Assembly: GCA_020697375.1 (NCBI GenBank)
Contig: JAJFBJ010000013.1
Location: 1-57,029 of the forward strand
Reading direction: 5' to 3'
Origin: Nitrospira sp.
Lineage (GTDB): Bacteria; Nitrospirota; Nitrospiria; Nitrospirales; Nitrospiraceae
Length of the DNA stretch: 57,029 bases
The translations under genes and the position numbers were made by a program. The notes under the pieces are model-generated. The model had not been told where the DNA came from and did no database searches. It saw only the letters and a list, made by a program, of their open reading frames with translations. The first letter of the stretch is position 1; every line of letters begins with the position of its first letter. This document shows positions 1 through 8,498 of this stretch, piece by piece.

Positions 1-132
1 CTCGCGGTTGACAAGCTGAAAAACCGCATGCTCAAATGCCGGACGAGCGTCGTGTCTTGTGATTCATCGCTCATCTCGTCGATTGCGAATAACGCTTCAC
101 ACCAGGATTCAAGAACCATAGGAGAGCCGCTC

Positions 133-366
133 ATGGATATGTTTGGAAAAGTGGGGCTGGTGGAGGTTCCGATCTTGATCGCCCCGGATCAGAAGGCATG
201 GATGGATCGCATGATCAAGGAAGGCAAGATCGCGATTCCTCCGGGAGGGACTTTGGAAAAAGGCTCGCTCTACTCGATGTTTGTCCGCATGCTGCTGCAT
301 AACGCGATGGAAGAACAGAAGCGGCAGGAAGCTCTGGAGATGGACGACGAGGACGACGACGAATAG
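133..366 (+). CDS. small acidic-tailed hypothetical protein
   Basis: A 77-residue protein of unknown function. An AGGAG ribosome-binding site eight bases upstream selects the ATG at 133 over an in-frame ATG at 28 that lacks one. The sequence has a hydrophobic N-terminal stretch (VGLVEVPILIAP), a lysine-containing middle and a C-terminal run of aspartate and glutamate (MDDEDDDE). There is no signal peptide, Cys motif or clear membrane segment, so it is probably a cytoplasmic soluble protein. It is convergent with hemL, 346 bp away. I do not recognise a family; the clean RBS and compact composition argue that it is a real gene. Confidence 0.6.
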   Translation: MDMFGKVGLVEVPILIAPDQKAWMDRMIKEGKIAIPPGGTLEKGSLYSMFVRMLLHNAMEEQKRQEALEMDDEDDDE

Positions 367-712
367 AGCGGGATGTTGAAGCAGTCCGGCATCGTTCTCG
401 GGTCGTTCGAACCGCACTCACCGTCTCTCTGAACAAGCCTGTCTCCGTAGGCCCGGCGTGGCCGGTAATGACCTGATGTCCTCGATCCTTGCTCGTCTCG
501 GCTTTGCTTTGAGGAAGGACCAGTCTCGCAACAGCTGGACAGGAGTGAGACAGAAGGCTGATTCTTTGTGCATCCTGTAGGTTGTTCTGGCTGTCACTCA
601 GGTCAAAGCCTGTATCCGAACGGATGCGGCCCAGTATCGGTTTGGATACTGGCAAGATCAACTAACATCGCTTCAGGAAGTACGAGCGAGGTCCGGGGTT
701 CCAAAGGGTGGT
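367..712. other. convergent intergenic region with two small hairpins
   Basis: A 346-bp gap between two converging genes, with no convincing ORF. Near its hemL side are two adjacent dyads: ATCCG-AA-CGGAT around 614-625 and CCAGTATC (631-638) pairing with GATACTGG (645-652) across a six-base loop. Neither is followed by a T-run. They could act as bidirectional terminators, but this is only positional inference. Confidence 0.35.
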
Positions 713-1996
713 TTAGAGGTTCTTGAACGAAGTTTCCGCTGCGCGAATTGTGCGGTCGATGTCTCCTGGAGTATGGGCCAGCGACATAAAGGCGGCTTCA
801 AACTGCGAAGGCGCCAAATAGATGCCGGCCTCCAGCATCTGGTGAAAGAACTTCGCATAGGCCTTCGTATCGGCTTTCTTGGCTGATCCCCAATCCACCA
901 CCGGCCCCTGAGAAAAGAACGCGCCCATCATCGAGCCGACGCGGGTTTGCGTGAGCGGGACCCCAGCCTTCTGCGCGGCCTTTCCCAGCCCGTCTGCCAA
1001 CGCCGCCGACCGTTGTTCGAGCTGTTCGTAGACACCGGATTTCTTGAGGCGCTTCAACGTTTCGATGCCGGCCGTGACCGCCAGTGGATTCCCCGACAAG
1101 GTGCCTGCCTGATAGACCGGTCCCGACGGAGCGATCATTTTCATGATGTCCTTCGCGCCGCCGTAGGCTCCCACAGGAAGTCCCCCGCCGATGATTTTTC
1201 CCAAAATCGTGAGGTCGGGCTTGATGCCGTAGAGCGTTTGCGCCCCGCCGTATTGCACCCGGAATCCGGAGATGACTTCGTCGAAGATCAGCAGCATGCC
1301 GTGGGCATCGGTCAGCTTGCGCAAGGTCTGCAGAAACTGGGGAGCAGGCGGGATTACTCCCATGTTTCCTGCGATAGGTTCGACGATGACGCAGGCCAGC
1401 TGCCGGTCATGCCGCTTGATCAGCTGCTGAACCGCTTGAATGTTGTTGTAGGGCGCGGTCAAAGTGTGTTTCGTGAAGTCCTCCGGCACGCCGGGACAGT
1501 CGGGAATGCCCAATGTCGTGAGTCCTGAGCCGGCTTTTGCCAGCAGGTAATCACTATGGCCGTGGTAGCAGCCGTCGAATTTTAGGACGCCGTCGCGTTT
1601 CGTGTAGGCGCGGGCGACGCGGATTGCGCTCATGACCGCTTCGGTACCTGAACTCACCAGCCTCACCAGCTCCATGGAGGGCAGGGCTTCTCGGATCATT
1701 GTGGCCAGCTGAATTTCCAACTCGGTCGGCGCGCCGTAGCTCGTTCCGTTTGCCGCGGCCAGCTGAAGGGCCTTAGTCACGGTTGCCGGCGCATGGCCGA
1801 GGATCATTGGTCCCCAGGAGAGCACATAGTCGATATAGTTGTTGCCGTCGGCGTCGTAAAGGCGCGAACCCTTGGCGCGTGCAATGAAACGCGGTTGTCC
1901 CCCCACCGACCGAAAGGCTCGAACGGGGCTATTGACCCCCCCGGGAATGACGTTCTGCGCATCTGCGAAAAGCTGTTCCGATCGTTGTGTCTTCAT
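713..1996 (-). CDS. hemL: glutamate-1-semialdehyde 2,1-aminomutase
   Basis: A PLP-dependent class III aminotransferase-fold enzyme that converts glutamate-1-semialdehyde to 5-aminolevulinate in the C5 route of tetrapyrrole synthesis. At 427 residues it has the normal family length. Visible hallmarks are the N-terminal PGGVNSPVRAF block, the SSGTEAVMSAIRVAR PLP phosphate region, the YHGHSD loop, the IFDEVISGFR motif carrying the PLP-contacting Asp, and GKIIGGGLPVGAYGG with the Schiff-base Lys. An AGAGGA site lies just upstream of the ATG. It stands alone on the minus strand, with no other heme gene in the window. The haem product fits an organism with c-type cytochromes. Confidence 0.97.
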   Translation of the reverse strand: MKTQRSEQLFADAQNVIPGGVNSPVRAFRSVGGQPRFIARAKGSRLYDADGNNYIDYVLSWGPMILGHAPATVTKALQLAAANGTSYGAPTELEIQLATMIREALPSMELVRLVSSGTEAVMSAIRVARAYTKRDGVLKFDGCYHGHSDYLLAKAGSGLTTLGIPDCPGVPEDFTKHTLTAPYNNIQAVQQLIKRHDRQLACVIVEPIAGNMGVIPPAPQFLQTLRKLTDAHGMLLIFDEVISGFRVQYGGAQTLYGIKPDLTILGKIIGGGLPVGAYGGAKDIMKMIAPSGPVYQAGTLSGNPLAVTAGIETLKRLKKSGVYEQLEQRSAALADGLGKAAQKAGVPLTQTRVGSMMGAFFSQGPVVDWGSAKKADTKAYAKFFHQMLEAGIYLAPSQFEAAFMSLAHTPGDIDRTIRAAETSFKNL

Positions 1997-2293
1997 GGTC
2001 CTCTTTCATTGTGCCGTGGGTGTGCGGGGCCAAACCCTATCACGCGAAATTTAAAACGGTCAATTGCATCGGACGGTTAGCTTTTCGGGTATCGGCGCCC
2101 CCCACTGTGAGTCGCCGTTCCCGAATTGACTGTATCTATTCCGATACGACCTGCGGTCCAACGGGATACAGGGCTGATGGTCCAACGGGCGAAGGAGGCT
2201 CACTGTAGCACAGCAACATAAGAAGTTAGATGGAATCAGCGTGAATGGCGCAGGTCTTGCTCAGTGCTGAATATCACTGCGCAGGAGGACTGT

Positions 2294-2509
2294 ATGAAAG
2301 TTATCTGTTCCTGGTGTCGGAGCGAGGGACGTCCGGCGTTGCTATGGGAAAAGGCTCCGCTCGCCGATGCGCGTGAAACCCACGGCATCTGTGTCTTCCA
2401 CCTTCGGCACATCGGCGGTGGTCCTGATCAGCCGGCTTCCCGCTGCAGCGAGTCACTCCTGTCCTGTCGCAGCGAGTCACTCCTGTCCTGTCGTGAAGGG
2501 GGTCTATGA
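2294..2509 (+). CDS. small CxWC putative zinc-binding protein
   Basis: A 71-residue protein whose ATG at 2294 is preceded by an AGGAGG-like site (2284-2289). The first 40 residues hold C5-x-x-C8 (CSWC) and a C33-x-x-H36-x-x-H39 pattern (GICVFHLRH), a plausible single zinc site. The rest is low-complexity sequence generated by a perfect 24-bp tandem repeat that adds eight residues in frame, so the C-terminal tail may be a recent acquisition. I do not know its function. A related but degenerate CxWC ORF lies 260 bp downstream, suggesting tandem duplication. Confidence 0.55.
   Translation: MKVICSWCRSEGRPALLWEKAPLADARETHGICVFHLRHIGGGPDQPASRCSESLLSCRSESLLSCREGGL
2445..2492 (+). repeat. perfect 24-bp direct tandem repeat, two copies
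   Basis: Positions 2445-2468 and 2469-2492 are identical 24-mers (each begins GCAGCGAGTCACTCC). The unit is a multiple of three, so copy-number change would add or remove eight residues (SESLLSCR register) without a frameshift. It lies in the C-terminal tail of the small CxWC protein. Confidence 0.9.
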
Positions 2510-2766
2510 GCCGGGTGTGTGCCACCTCACCCGCCAGGGGGGCCGGCCGCTTGGGATCGGTTTTCTCGGCAGTCGTTCTCAGTGAGGGAAAAGCCTCAAT
2601 GATCGGCGGCATGTCATGGGTTCTACAGTGGGAATAGTTCAGACTATATTCGATCGAATGTGTTATCGTGCTGAACTATTGCAGATCTGCGCTGGAAGGA
2701 GTGGATGGCGCAACTCTTGCGCCACTCAACGTCGATGAACGAACAGAACATGAATGGAGCCCTGTT

Positions 2767-2898
2767 GTGAAAGTGCTCTGTGCCTGGTGTGTGAGAGACG
2801 GCAAACCGGCGTCAAGTCGCTCCGCGCGAGCGTGGGACAGGTCGTCGATTCAAAAATCTGGCTGCTGTCGCGTTTCAACGACCTATCCTGGAGACTGA
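2767..2898 (+). pseudogene. degenerate paralogue of the CxWC small protein
   Basis: A 43-residue reading starting at GTG 2767, with GGAG a few bases upstream. It begins VKVLCAWCVRDGKPA, clearly matching MKVICSWCRSEGRPA of the gene at 2294 (shared CxWC, then D/E-G-K/R-P-A). After that the similarity stops and the CxxH half of the motif is missing, so the putative zinc site is incomplete. It may be a truncated duplicate or a diverged short peptide. It is separate from the minus-strand YidB-like gene whose end lies 55 bp away. Confidence 0.4.
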
Positions 2899-2952
2899 CC
2901 CGTTGGGGACAACGAGTGATGGGCCGGTTGTATTCTCTCTGTTAGGCGCTTC

Positions 2953-3363
2953 CTACCCCAGTTTCCCACGCAAGAGATTCAGGCCCTGCTCGATCAACTT
3001 CATATCCGGCATCTTTCCTTCTGGTGTCAGCTTATCGATCAAGCCGGGCAGAAGATCAGCCAGCCGGCCGCTCGTGGCATCGGAGCTCAGGCCCGCCTGA
3101 GCGGCCAATTGCTTCAGGAGATCACCGCCCAGTCCCTGTTGGACCTGTTCATGGGAAATCGGCAGGTTCTTGCCCGTGCCGACCCAGGAATTCACAATGT
3201 CCCCCAAGCCCTGCTTCTGAAAGACCTGGATGAGACCACCGAGGCCACCGACTGAACTGTTCTGTCCGAGCAGGCTGATCGCGGCTTGCATCAGAGGATT
3301 CTGGTTGTCGCGGCCTCCCATCGCGCCTGACGCTGCCTGGCCGAGTTGATCCAAGAGACCCAT
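2953..3363 (-). CDS. YidB-like / DUF937 family protein
   Basis: A 136-residue protein starting MGLLDQLGQAASGAMGG, typical of the YidB/DUF937 family. That family has a Gly/Gln-rich N-terminus followed by a helical domain with GLGDIVNSWVGTGKN and HEQVQQGLG motifs, both present here. The molecular function is not established. The start is fixed by an excellent AAAGGAGG Shine-Dalgarno five bases from the ATG. No signal peptide or membrane segment is evident. It lies 29 bp downstream of the barstar gene on the same strand, so it may be the last gene of the RNase-barstar transcript. I see no functional reason linking the three. Confidence 0.8.
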   Translation of the reverse strand: MGLLDQLGQAASGAMGGRDNQNPLMQAAISLLGQNSSVGGLGGLIQVFQKQGLGDIVNSWVGTGKNLPISHEQVQQGLGGDLLKQLAAQAGLSSDATSGRLADLLPGLIDKLTPEGKMPDMKLIEQGLNLLRGKLG

Positions 3364-3392
3364 GTTGACCTCCTTTACAGTAAGGATGCGGG

Positions 3393-3920
3393 TTAATGAG
3401 CCGCCTTTTTCGGTCTTGATGCCTTCCCGATTTTTCGTTCCATCGCGAGCGGTGGCGCGAACCAGTTGTGGCGGGCATGTTTATGCTGGTCTGAAACGGC
3501 CAGCACGGCGTGAAAGGGCAAGCCGTTTCCCGTGACCTCATCCGATTCCTTCAAGCTCCAGGCTTCGCCGGCTTCGCTTAAAATTTCGACGAACGTTTCG
3601 AAATCATCCTCTTCGTCTGGTTTCGTCAACACTTGATCGGCATCCGTCACCACCAGGAGGTAGCCCTTGCCCGGAAGCCATTCGAGATCGGCCAAACATT
3701 CTTCGAGGGCGTCCCAGTTATGGCCGAAGTAGTCCGGAAAGGAAAAGACGCGGCTGAATTCGGCGAGCAGCCCCGCCTTGGTCTTGCATTTCTTGCCGGT
3801 GACGGTTTTGACGACAAAATGAGAGGGAACGGAAAGAATTTTATCCAGCGGTTGTCCTTCGGCATGCACGAGCAGATGAGCCCAGGGCTTTTTAATCGAT
3901 AGGAGGGCTGTAATCGACAT
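3393..3920 (-). CDS. barstar family ribonuclease inhibitor
   Basis: A 175-residue cytoplasmic protein with a barstar fold. The central block (FPDYFGHNWDALEECLADLEWLP, about residues 61-83) is the family signature, in which a helix bearing NWDALEECL plugs the active site of barnase-type RNases. About 45 N-terminal and 45 C-terminal residues extend beyond the roughly 90-residue classical barstar; the Lys-rich C-terminal tail (MERKIGKASRPKKAA) has no assigned role. A GAGGA site overlaps the stop of the upstream RNase gene (stop ends at 3927, start at 3920), which suggests translational coupling. Its inferred job is to protect the producer cell from the adjacent secreted RNase. Confidence 0.9.
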   Translation of the reverse strand: MSITALLSIKKPWAHLLVHAEGQPLDKILSVPSHFVVKTVTGKKCKTKAGLLAEFSRVFSFPDYFGHNWDALEECLADLEWLPGKGYLLVVTDADQVLTKPDEEDDFETFVEILSEAGEAWSLKESDEVTGNGLPFHAVLAVSDQHKHARHNWFAPPLAMERKIGKASRPKKAAH

Positions 3921-3926
3921 GCGTCC

Positions 3927-4385
3927 TCAATTCATGGGAACAAATGAGTGGTAGTGATCGGAGGTGTAATAGGCCTTGCCGCTGCGCTGTTCGATGACGA
4001 TCCGTTCGGCCCCGCGATTTTTCCCCCGCACTTTCGGATGCACGTCGTATTCCCGATAGCGGCCGCGTGGAAGCTTGCGCTCCCGATTCAGAAACGTGCG
4101 TCCTCCCACATATCCCGGCAGCGGGTCGCCCTGCCGCGCTTCGATGACTTGCAACGTTTCCCGTGCAACGGCGGGAATGGTTCCCTGGAGCCGGGATGAA
4201 TTCCTGCCGGGACTGCCACGCACCGCTTCGTTTCGGGGCTGCGACGCGGGATCGGAAGGAGATTCGAGTGTCGGGGCCGGAACTTCGAGGGGCGCGCCGT
4301 GGTCGCCTGCGAACGAGACGCCCAGGTGAAGCAGGAGCGTGGCGCATAACCACAGCAGGAGACGGGTGATCATCCGAACAGGCAT
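3927..4385 (-). CDS. secreted barnase/RNase Sa-type guanyl-specific ribonuclease
   Basis: An extracellular-type microbial ribonuclease (N1/T1 superfamily) of about 152 residues from the ATG at 4385. The N-terminus is a signal peptide (MITRLLLWLCATLLLHLGVSFA), followed by a Pro/Ser-rich linker. The C-terminal RNase domain shows GYVGGRTFLNRE, then YREYDV with the catalytic Glu, RGAERIVI with the catalytic Arg, and a final TSDHYHSF with the catalytic His, so all expected residues are present. A longer in-frame ORF reaches 4448 but adds a non-signal-like N-terminus. No strong RBS is visible, so the start rests on signal-peptide logic. The barstar inhibitor gene follows six bases later. Role is inferred: periplasmic or extracellular RNA hydrolysis, or a competition toxin. 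Confidence 0.9.
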   Translation of the reverse strand: MPVRMITRLLLWLCATLLLHLGVSFAGDHGAPLEVPAPTLESPSDPASQPRNEAVRGSPGRNSSRLQGTIPAVARETLQVIEARQGDPLPGYVGGRTFLNRERKLPRGRYREYDVHPKVRGKNRGAERIVIEQRSGKAYYTSDHYHSFVPMN

Positions 4386-4496
4386 GGTAATGAACGACCC
4401 ATAGCCTCGACAGGGCAAGACCCTAACATGTCGATCAGGAGGGGTCAACGCTCCATGATTGGAGCCAAAGGGTTTCTCGCATTCGTATCTGTGGCA

Positions 4497-6833
4497 TCAC
4501 GCCTCGCTTGCCATCTCCGCTCCATGCATGCGGGTGAAGAGTTCCCAGTCGAACGGCTTCGGCGCCACGGCATGGAGTGGGATCGTGTCCAGTTGGTTCG
4601 AGTCGCGGTAGGCCACCATGCAACCGACGATTGTGTCCGGTTGTTCGACCAGGCGGCGGACGGTCTCATACGCAAGATGCTGGGCGATCATTTTATCTTC
4701 CGGCGTCGGCGGAGCGCCTCGCAACGTATGGCCAAGGATCGTGGCCTTCGTGGCCGAGGCCAGCGAGTAGGGACCGGCCCTTCCATCGCGCTGCGGCCAT
4801 TTTGCGATGGTGGTGGCCACATAGTCCACCAGTCCATGGACGCCGCCTTCCCGATGATGCCGGTGCGGAGTCCGCTCCGCCACCACGAAGATATGGCTTT
4901 TGTTGGGCACTCCCAATGTGCGTTTCAAGGTACCGATGACAATCTCTTCGATGTAGGCATCGGGGTCGGGATGCTCGTTCACGAGGATCCCTTCCGCTCT
5001 AGCCTGATAGGCGCAAGCCAGGGCGAGATGGCCGGAACCGGCGCCCATGACCTCGACGAAAAAGACACTTCCCATGGCGGCGCTGGTGGCCTTGAGCGAT
5101 TCGATCGATTGATTGGCGAGCGCGACGGCTGAATGGAATCCCAGCGAGGTCGTGCCGGCGATGTTGTTGTCGATCGTGCCGGGAATGCCCACGACCTGCA
5201 CCCCGAACGTCTCATGGATGGCCCGGGCCCCGCGCAGGCTGCCGTCGCCTCCCAGCACAATTAAGGCGGAATCTTCGACATAAGGCGCAAGAGACTGCAT
5301 AGCGGCGCGCTGCACCTGTTCGTCCTTGAAATCTTCGAAGCGGCTGCTTCCGATGGGGCTGCTGGCATGGCTGCTCATGCCGCGGGTGTCTTGCTCGGTC
5401 ACGGCATCGATCCAATTGTTGGCGAGGCCGAGAAATCCGTGCCGCACGAATCGCACGTCCAGCCCGAACCGGTTGCCGGTGACGCGCAACTCTTTCAAGG
5501 CGGCTCCGCCTCCCCCGAAATCTCCGCCTGATACCAATGCAATGAGTCGCTTGATGCGTCGCGGCTTGAGCGTTACGCGCTGGCTCCGTTCCCGTTCGAC
5601 CGTGACCCAGGCCTCGCGGGCGATTCGTTCGCTCTCGATCAAGCCGACCGCAGTGGAATAGCCGGAGAGCTTGCCGTTCTCCAACGTCAACAGGACGACA
5701 TTGTCCTGTCCTTCCTTGTATTCCCCAAACTCGGAAAAGGCCTCGCGAAACGGCCGCGGATCGAGATAGATGCGTAAGGCCCGCAAGGTCGAACTATGGG
5801 TATAGAGACAGAGGACCTGGCCGGGATGGCATCGGCCCAGGCTATGCAGACCGTCGATCACGTCAATATAGAGATCGAAGAACGAATGTCCGCCGGGATA
5901 ACTGTAGAAGGGATGTTTGATGAGGCGCTTCGCCGTTTTGGCATCGACCCCGAACGCCTGCGCCGCCGCGTCGATTTCCGCCTGTTTTTCCATGCCCGTC
6001 ACCCAGCCGAAGTCTTGCGACTCCAACGTCGGCTCGACCTGAGGCTGGACTGCATCACTCGTATCGGGCATCAGCGCCTTCGTGATCCGCCTGCTGAGTT
6101 GCTCCGTGTTCGGGCTGTGGCTGATGAAGTGGAGAAACATTCGAGGGTCCAGGTAATTGTGGAGCTGCAGATAGCCCAATTGCTGGCCCACCACTCCGAT
6201 CATGCGGGCCAGCGCCGAGCCGACCGCCTCGGCTCTCGGAATGCCCCGTTCAGTATCCAGCACGTTCGCGAGCCGGCGTCCGACGCGATGAGTCTTGCTT
6301 TCGACTTCCGACACACCATGGCGCATGGTCAGGAACAGGGTGCGGTCTGCCAGGTCGCGGGGAAGCAGCCAGAAACGATCATCCCCCAAATCCAAGACGA
6401 TGCGGCCTTCGGCCAGCTGCGGAGTCAGATGAGCCCGCGGCACGATGGCGACCGGGCGCCGGTGCGCGGGTTTTTGAATGGCTCCGATCGGGGCCCGATA
6501 CAACGGCGCCAGTTCTCCGCGCGCCAGGAGCAGGTTCCAGGCGGCATAGAACACCAGCTCATTGCCGCCGCATCCCTCGGTGATCAAGGCCTGGCGCGCG
6601 GCGCGGTAGGCAGCGGCGCCGGAGAGGCCGGCCTGCAGGCTCTGAATCCAGGCTCTGATCCGGTCGATGGCCTCCTCGGCGCGTCGCCGTCGGTCGACTG
6701 TCGCCGGCGGCGGAGGCGGCAACCGGTAGTTGTCGCCGGACGATCGTCGCGTCAGCGATTCTCCATAGGCCAGCAAGCCGTCAATGGTGACAAAATCCAA
6801 CTGGTCGGTTGCCGGCGCTCCCGATGAATTCAT
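4497..6833 (-). CDS. fusion: histidine-phosphatase-like domain + ATP-type 6-phosphofructokinase
   Basis: A 778-residue fusion. Residues 1-150 have no recognised domain. Residues about 165-400 look like a histidine phosphatase (phosphoglycerate-mutase superfamily): R171-H172-G173 as the phospho-acceptor motif and a second His in THSSTLRAL near 346. Residues about 425-778 are a phosphofructokinase domain with SGGD (435-438), GGDGS (528-532) and PGTIDNN (551-557). GGDGS and the Gly before TID are features of ATP-dependent PFKs rather than PPi-dependent ones. The first Asp of TID, the catalytic base, is kept. The second Asp of TIDND is Asn, and the Arg of the MGR motif is Ala (MGAGSG, 596-601). 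It diverges from pyruvate kinase. The substrate may not be fructose-6-phosphate; the fused phosphatase could oppose or regulate the kinase. Confidence 0.85.
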   Translation of the reverse strand: MNSSGAPATDQLDFVTIDGLLAYGESLTRRSSGDNYRLPPPPPATVDRRRRAEEAIDRIRAWIQSLQAGLSGAAAYRAARQALITEGCGGNELVFYAAWNLLLARGELAPLYRAPIGAIQKPAHRRPVAIVPRAHLTPQLAEGRIVLDLGDDRFWLLPRDLADRTLFLTMRHGVSEVESKTHRVGRRLANVLDTERGIPRAEAVGSALARMIGVVGQQLGYLQLHNYLDPRMFLHFISHSPNTEQLSRRITKALMPDTSDAVQPQVEPTLESQDFGWVTGMEKQAEIDAAAQAFGVDAKTAKRLIKHPFYSYPGGHSFFDLYIDVIDGLHSLGRCHPGQVLCLYTHSSTLRALRIYLDPRPFREAFSEFGEYKEGQDNVVLLTLENGKLSGYSTAVGLIESERIAREAWVTVERERSQRVTLKPRRIKRLIALVSGGDFGGGGAALKELRVTGNRFGLDVRFVRHGFLGLANNWIDAVTEQDTRGMSSHASSPIGSSRFEDFKDEQVQRAAMQSLAPYVEDSALIVLGGDGSLRGARAIHETFGVQVVGIPGTIDNNIAGTTSLGFHSAVALANQSIESLKATSAAMGSVFFVEVMGAGSGHLALACAYQARAEGILVNEHPDPDAYIEEIVIGTLKRTLGVPNKSHIFVVAERTPHRHHREGGVHGLVDYVATTIAKWPQRDGRAGPYSLASATKATILGHTLRGAPPTPEDKMIAQHLAYETVRRLVEQPDTIVGCMVAYRDSNQLDTIPLHAVAPKPFDWELFTRMHGAEMASEA

Positions 6834-6916
6834 GACCTGCCTCGTTGAGTCCTGGTTTGTAAGTCATTTTTAATGCAACCGCCTCGAGTTTCCTGAATAT
6901 GGAAGCGGATGTTCTT

Positions 6917-6945
6917 TTGCGGCATGGGGACGCGTTTGTTAGAAT
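6917..6945 (+). promoter_or_regulatory. candidate sigma70 promoter for pyruvate kinase
   Basis: TTGCGG (6917-6922) and TAGAAT (6940-6945) are separated by exactly 17 bases, a good match to a housekeeping -35/-10 pair. It lies in the divergent gap between the PFK fusion and pyk, about 100 bp upstream of the pyk start. No transcription data are available here. Confidence 0.45.
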
Positions 6946-7042
6946 GATCCGATTATCGACCGGATGAAGATGCGCCGAGTCTTACTCCTCAAGCACAAGA
7001 TGGTGTGCCGGGCCCATCTTGTCAAGACAGAAGAACAGGGCC

Positions 7043-8494
7043 ATGCGAAAAGCTAAAATCGTCTGCACCATCGGTCCGGCAAGTGATGGCCCGACCGTCC
7101 TCGAGCAACTCATTCAATGCGGCATGAATGCCGCCCGTTTGAATTTTTCCCATGGCACGCACGAATCACACGGCCGCGCCATCAAGGCCATCCGCGACCA
7201 GGCAGACCGTCAGGGTGTGGCGGTCGCCATCATTCAAGACCTCCAAGGTCCGCGCATCCGGCTCGGTGAAATCCCGGGAGGCATGGAATTGGTCGCCGGT
7301 CAAACCGTGCGGTTGAAGACGATGGCCTTGCGCTCCGGAGGGCAAATCGGCGCCAGGGAAGTCATAGACCGTCCCGCGGTGGCGGAGATTCCTGTCACCT
7401 ACCATGCATTGACCAGAGACATCCTGCCCGGGGCCAGAATTCTCATCGACGACGGCCTGGTGGAGTTGAGGGCGGATCGGATTGTCGATGGCGCGGTAGA
7501 ATGCACGGTCACGGCGGGAGGACGCATCATCTCTCACAAGGGCATGAATCTACCGGGCACGGCTGTGAGCGCGCCCACCTTGACGGACAAAGATCGGGAG
7601 GACTTGCGGTTCGGCGTGGCGGAGGGGGTGGACTATATCGCCCTCTCGTTTGTCCGTGGAGCGGAGGACATCATTGCCGCCAGGCAGTTGATTGCCGATT
7701 GCGGCGGGAATGTGCCGATTATCGCTAAAATCGAACGGCAGGAGGCGGTAAATTCATTGGAGGCCATCCTCGCCCAGGCGGACGGGGTCATGATCGCGCG
7801 CGGCGACCTGGGAGTGGAATTGGGGCCGGAAGCCGTGCCGGTGCTGCAGAAGCGCATTATCGCCGGCGCGAATCGCCAACGGCGGCTGGTGATCACGGCC
7901 ACGCAAATGCTGGAGTCTATGACGCAACACATGCGGCCGACCAGGGCTGAGGCGTCGGATGTGGCCAATGCCGTGTTCGACGGCACGGACGCCGTCATGC
8001 TGTCCGCTGAAACCGCCATCGGACAGCACCCGGTCGAAGTCGTGCGGGTGATGGATCGTATCGTACGGGCGGCGGAAGTCGAAACGGGCCCGGGATTTAT
8101 CAGGCGGGTTCAGATGGATAGCGGCCATGTCTCATTTCCCGAAGCGATCTGCCTTTCGGCGTCATCGGCCGCCGCGGCAATCGGCGCCAGCGCCATCGTT
8201 GCCTTCAGTGAACGGGGCATGACGGCCAGACTAGTCTCCAAACAACGTCCTGCTGCGCCGATTATCGCCTTTACTCCCTTCGCACAGGTCCGCCGGCAGA
8301 TGGCTTTGTATCACGGGGTGCTTCCCCACACGATGGCGCAGATTCCGACGACCGATGAACGGGTGAGCGAAGCAGAGCGCCGGTTGAAGGCCGAAGGACT
8401 GGCGAAGACCGGGGAACGCATCGTCATCCTCTCCGGGACGAGAATCGGCGCGCCTGGCGGAACGAACCTCATGAAGTTGCATGAGGTAGGATAA
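7043..8494 (+). CDS. pyk: pyruvate kinase
   Basis: Catalyses phosphoenolpyruvate + ADP to pyruvate + ATP, the last step of glycolysis. The ATG at 7043 gives the canonical N-terminus MRKAKIVCTIGPAS; an in-frame TTG at 7019 would add eight unneeded residues. Family motifs in order: NFSHG, DLQGPRIRLG, the KIERQEAV block with the catalytic Lys and metal-binding Glu, MIARGDLGVELG and TATQMLESM. The C-terminal regulatory-type domain is present, giving 483 residues, normal for the family. It is divergently arranged with the phosphofructokinase fusion, so two glycolytic control-point enzymes share one promoter region. The next gene starts four bases after its stop, suggesting co-transcription with the exported protein and HAD phosphatase. 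Confidence 0.97.
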   Translation: MRKAKIVCTIGPASDGPTVLEQLIQCGMNAARLNFSHGTHESHGRAIKAIRDQADRQGVAVAIIQDLQGPRIRLGEIPGGMELVAGQTVRLKTMALRSGGQIGAREVIDRPAVAEIPVTYHALTRDILPGARILIDDGLVELRADRIVDGAVECTVTAGGRIISHKGMNLPGTAVSAPTLTDKDREDLRFGVAEGVDYIALSFVRGAEDIIAARQLIADCGGNVPIIAKIERQEAVNSLEAILAQADGVMIARGDLGVELGPEAVPVLQKRIIAGANRQRRLVITATQMLESMTQHMRPTRAEASDVANAVFDGTDAVMLSAETAIGQHPVEVVRVMDRIVRAAEVETGPGFIRRVQMDSGHVSFPEAICLSASSAAAAIGASAIVAFSERGMTARLVSKQRPAAPIIAFTPFAQVRRQMALYHGVLPHTMAQIPTTDERVSEAERRLKAEGLAKTGERIVILSGTRIGAPGGTNLMKLHEVG

Positions 8495-8498
8495 CCGT

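Noticed and set aside
215..661. 148-residue minus-strand ORF with Arg/Ser-rich product
   Set aside because: Composition typical of antisense reading through a GC-rich region; no RBS, no family motif and it crosses the real gene at 133-366.
5796..6827. 343-residue plus-strand ORF inside the PFK fusion
   Set aside because: Antisense shadow of a well-supported gene; long GC-rich genes commonly keep the reverse frame open.
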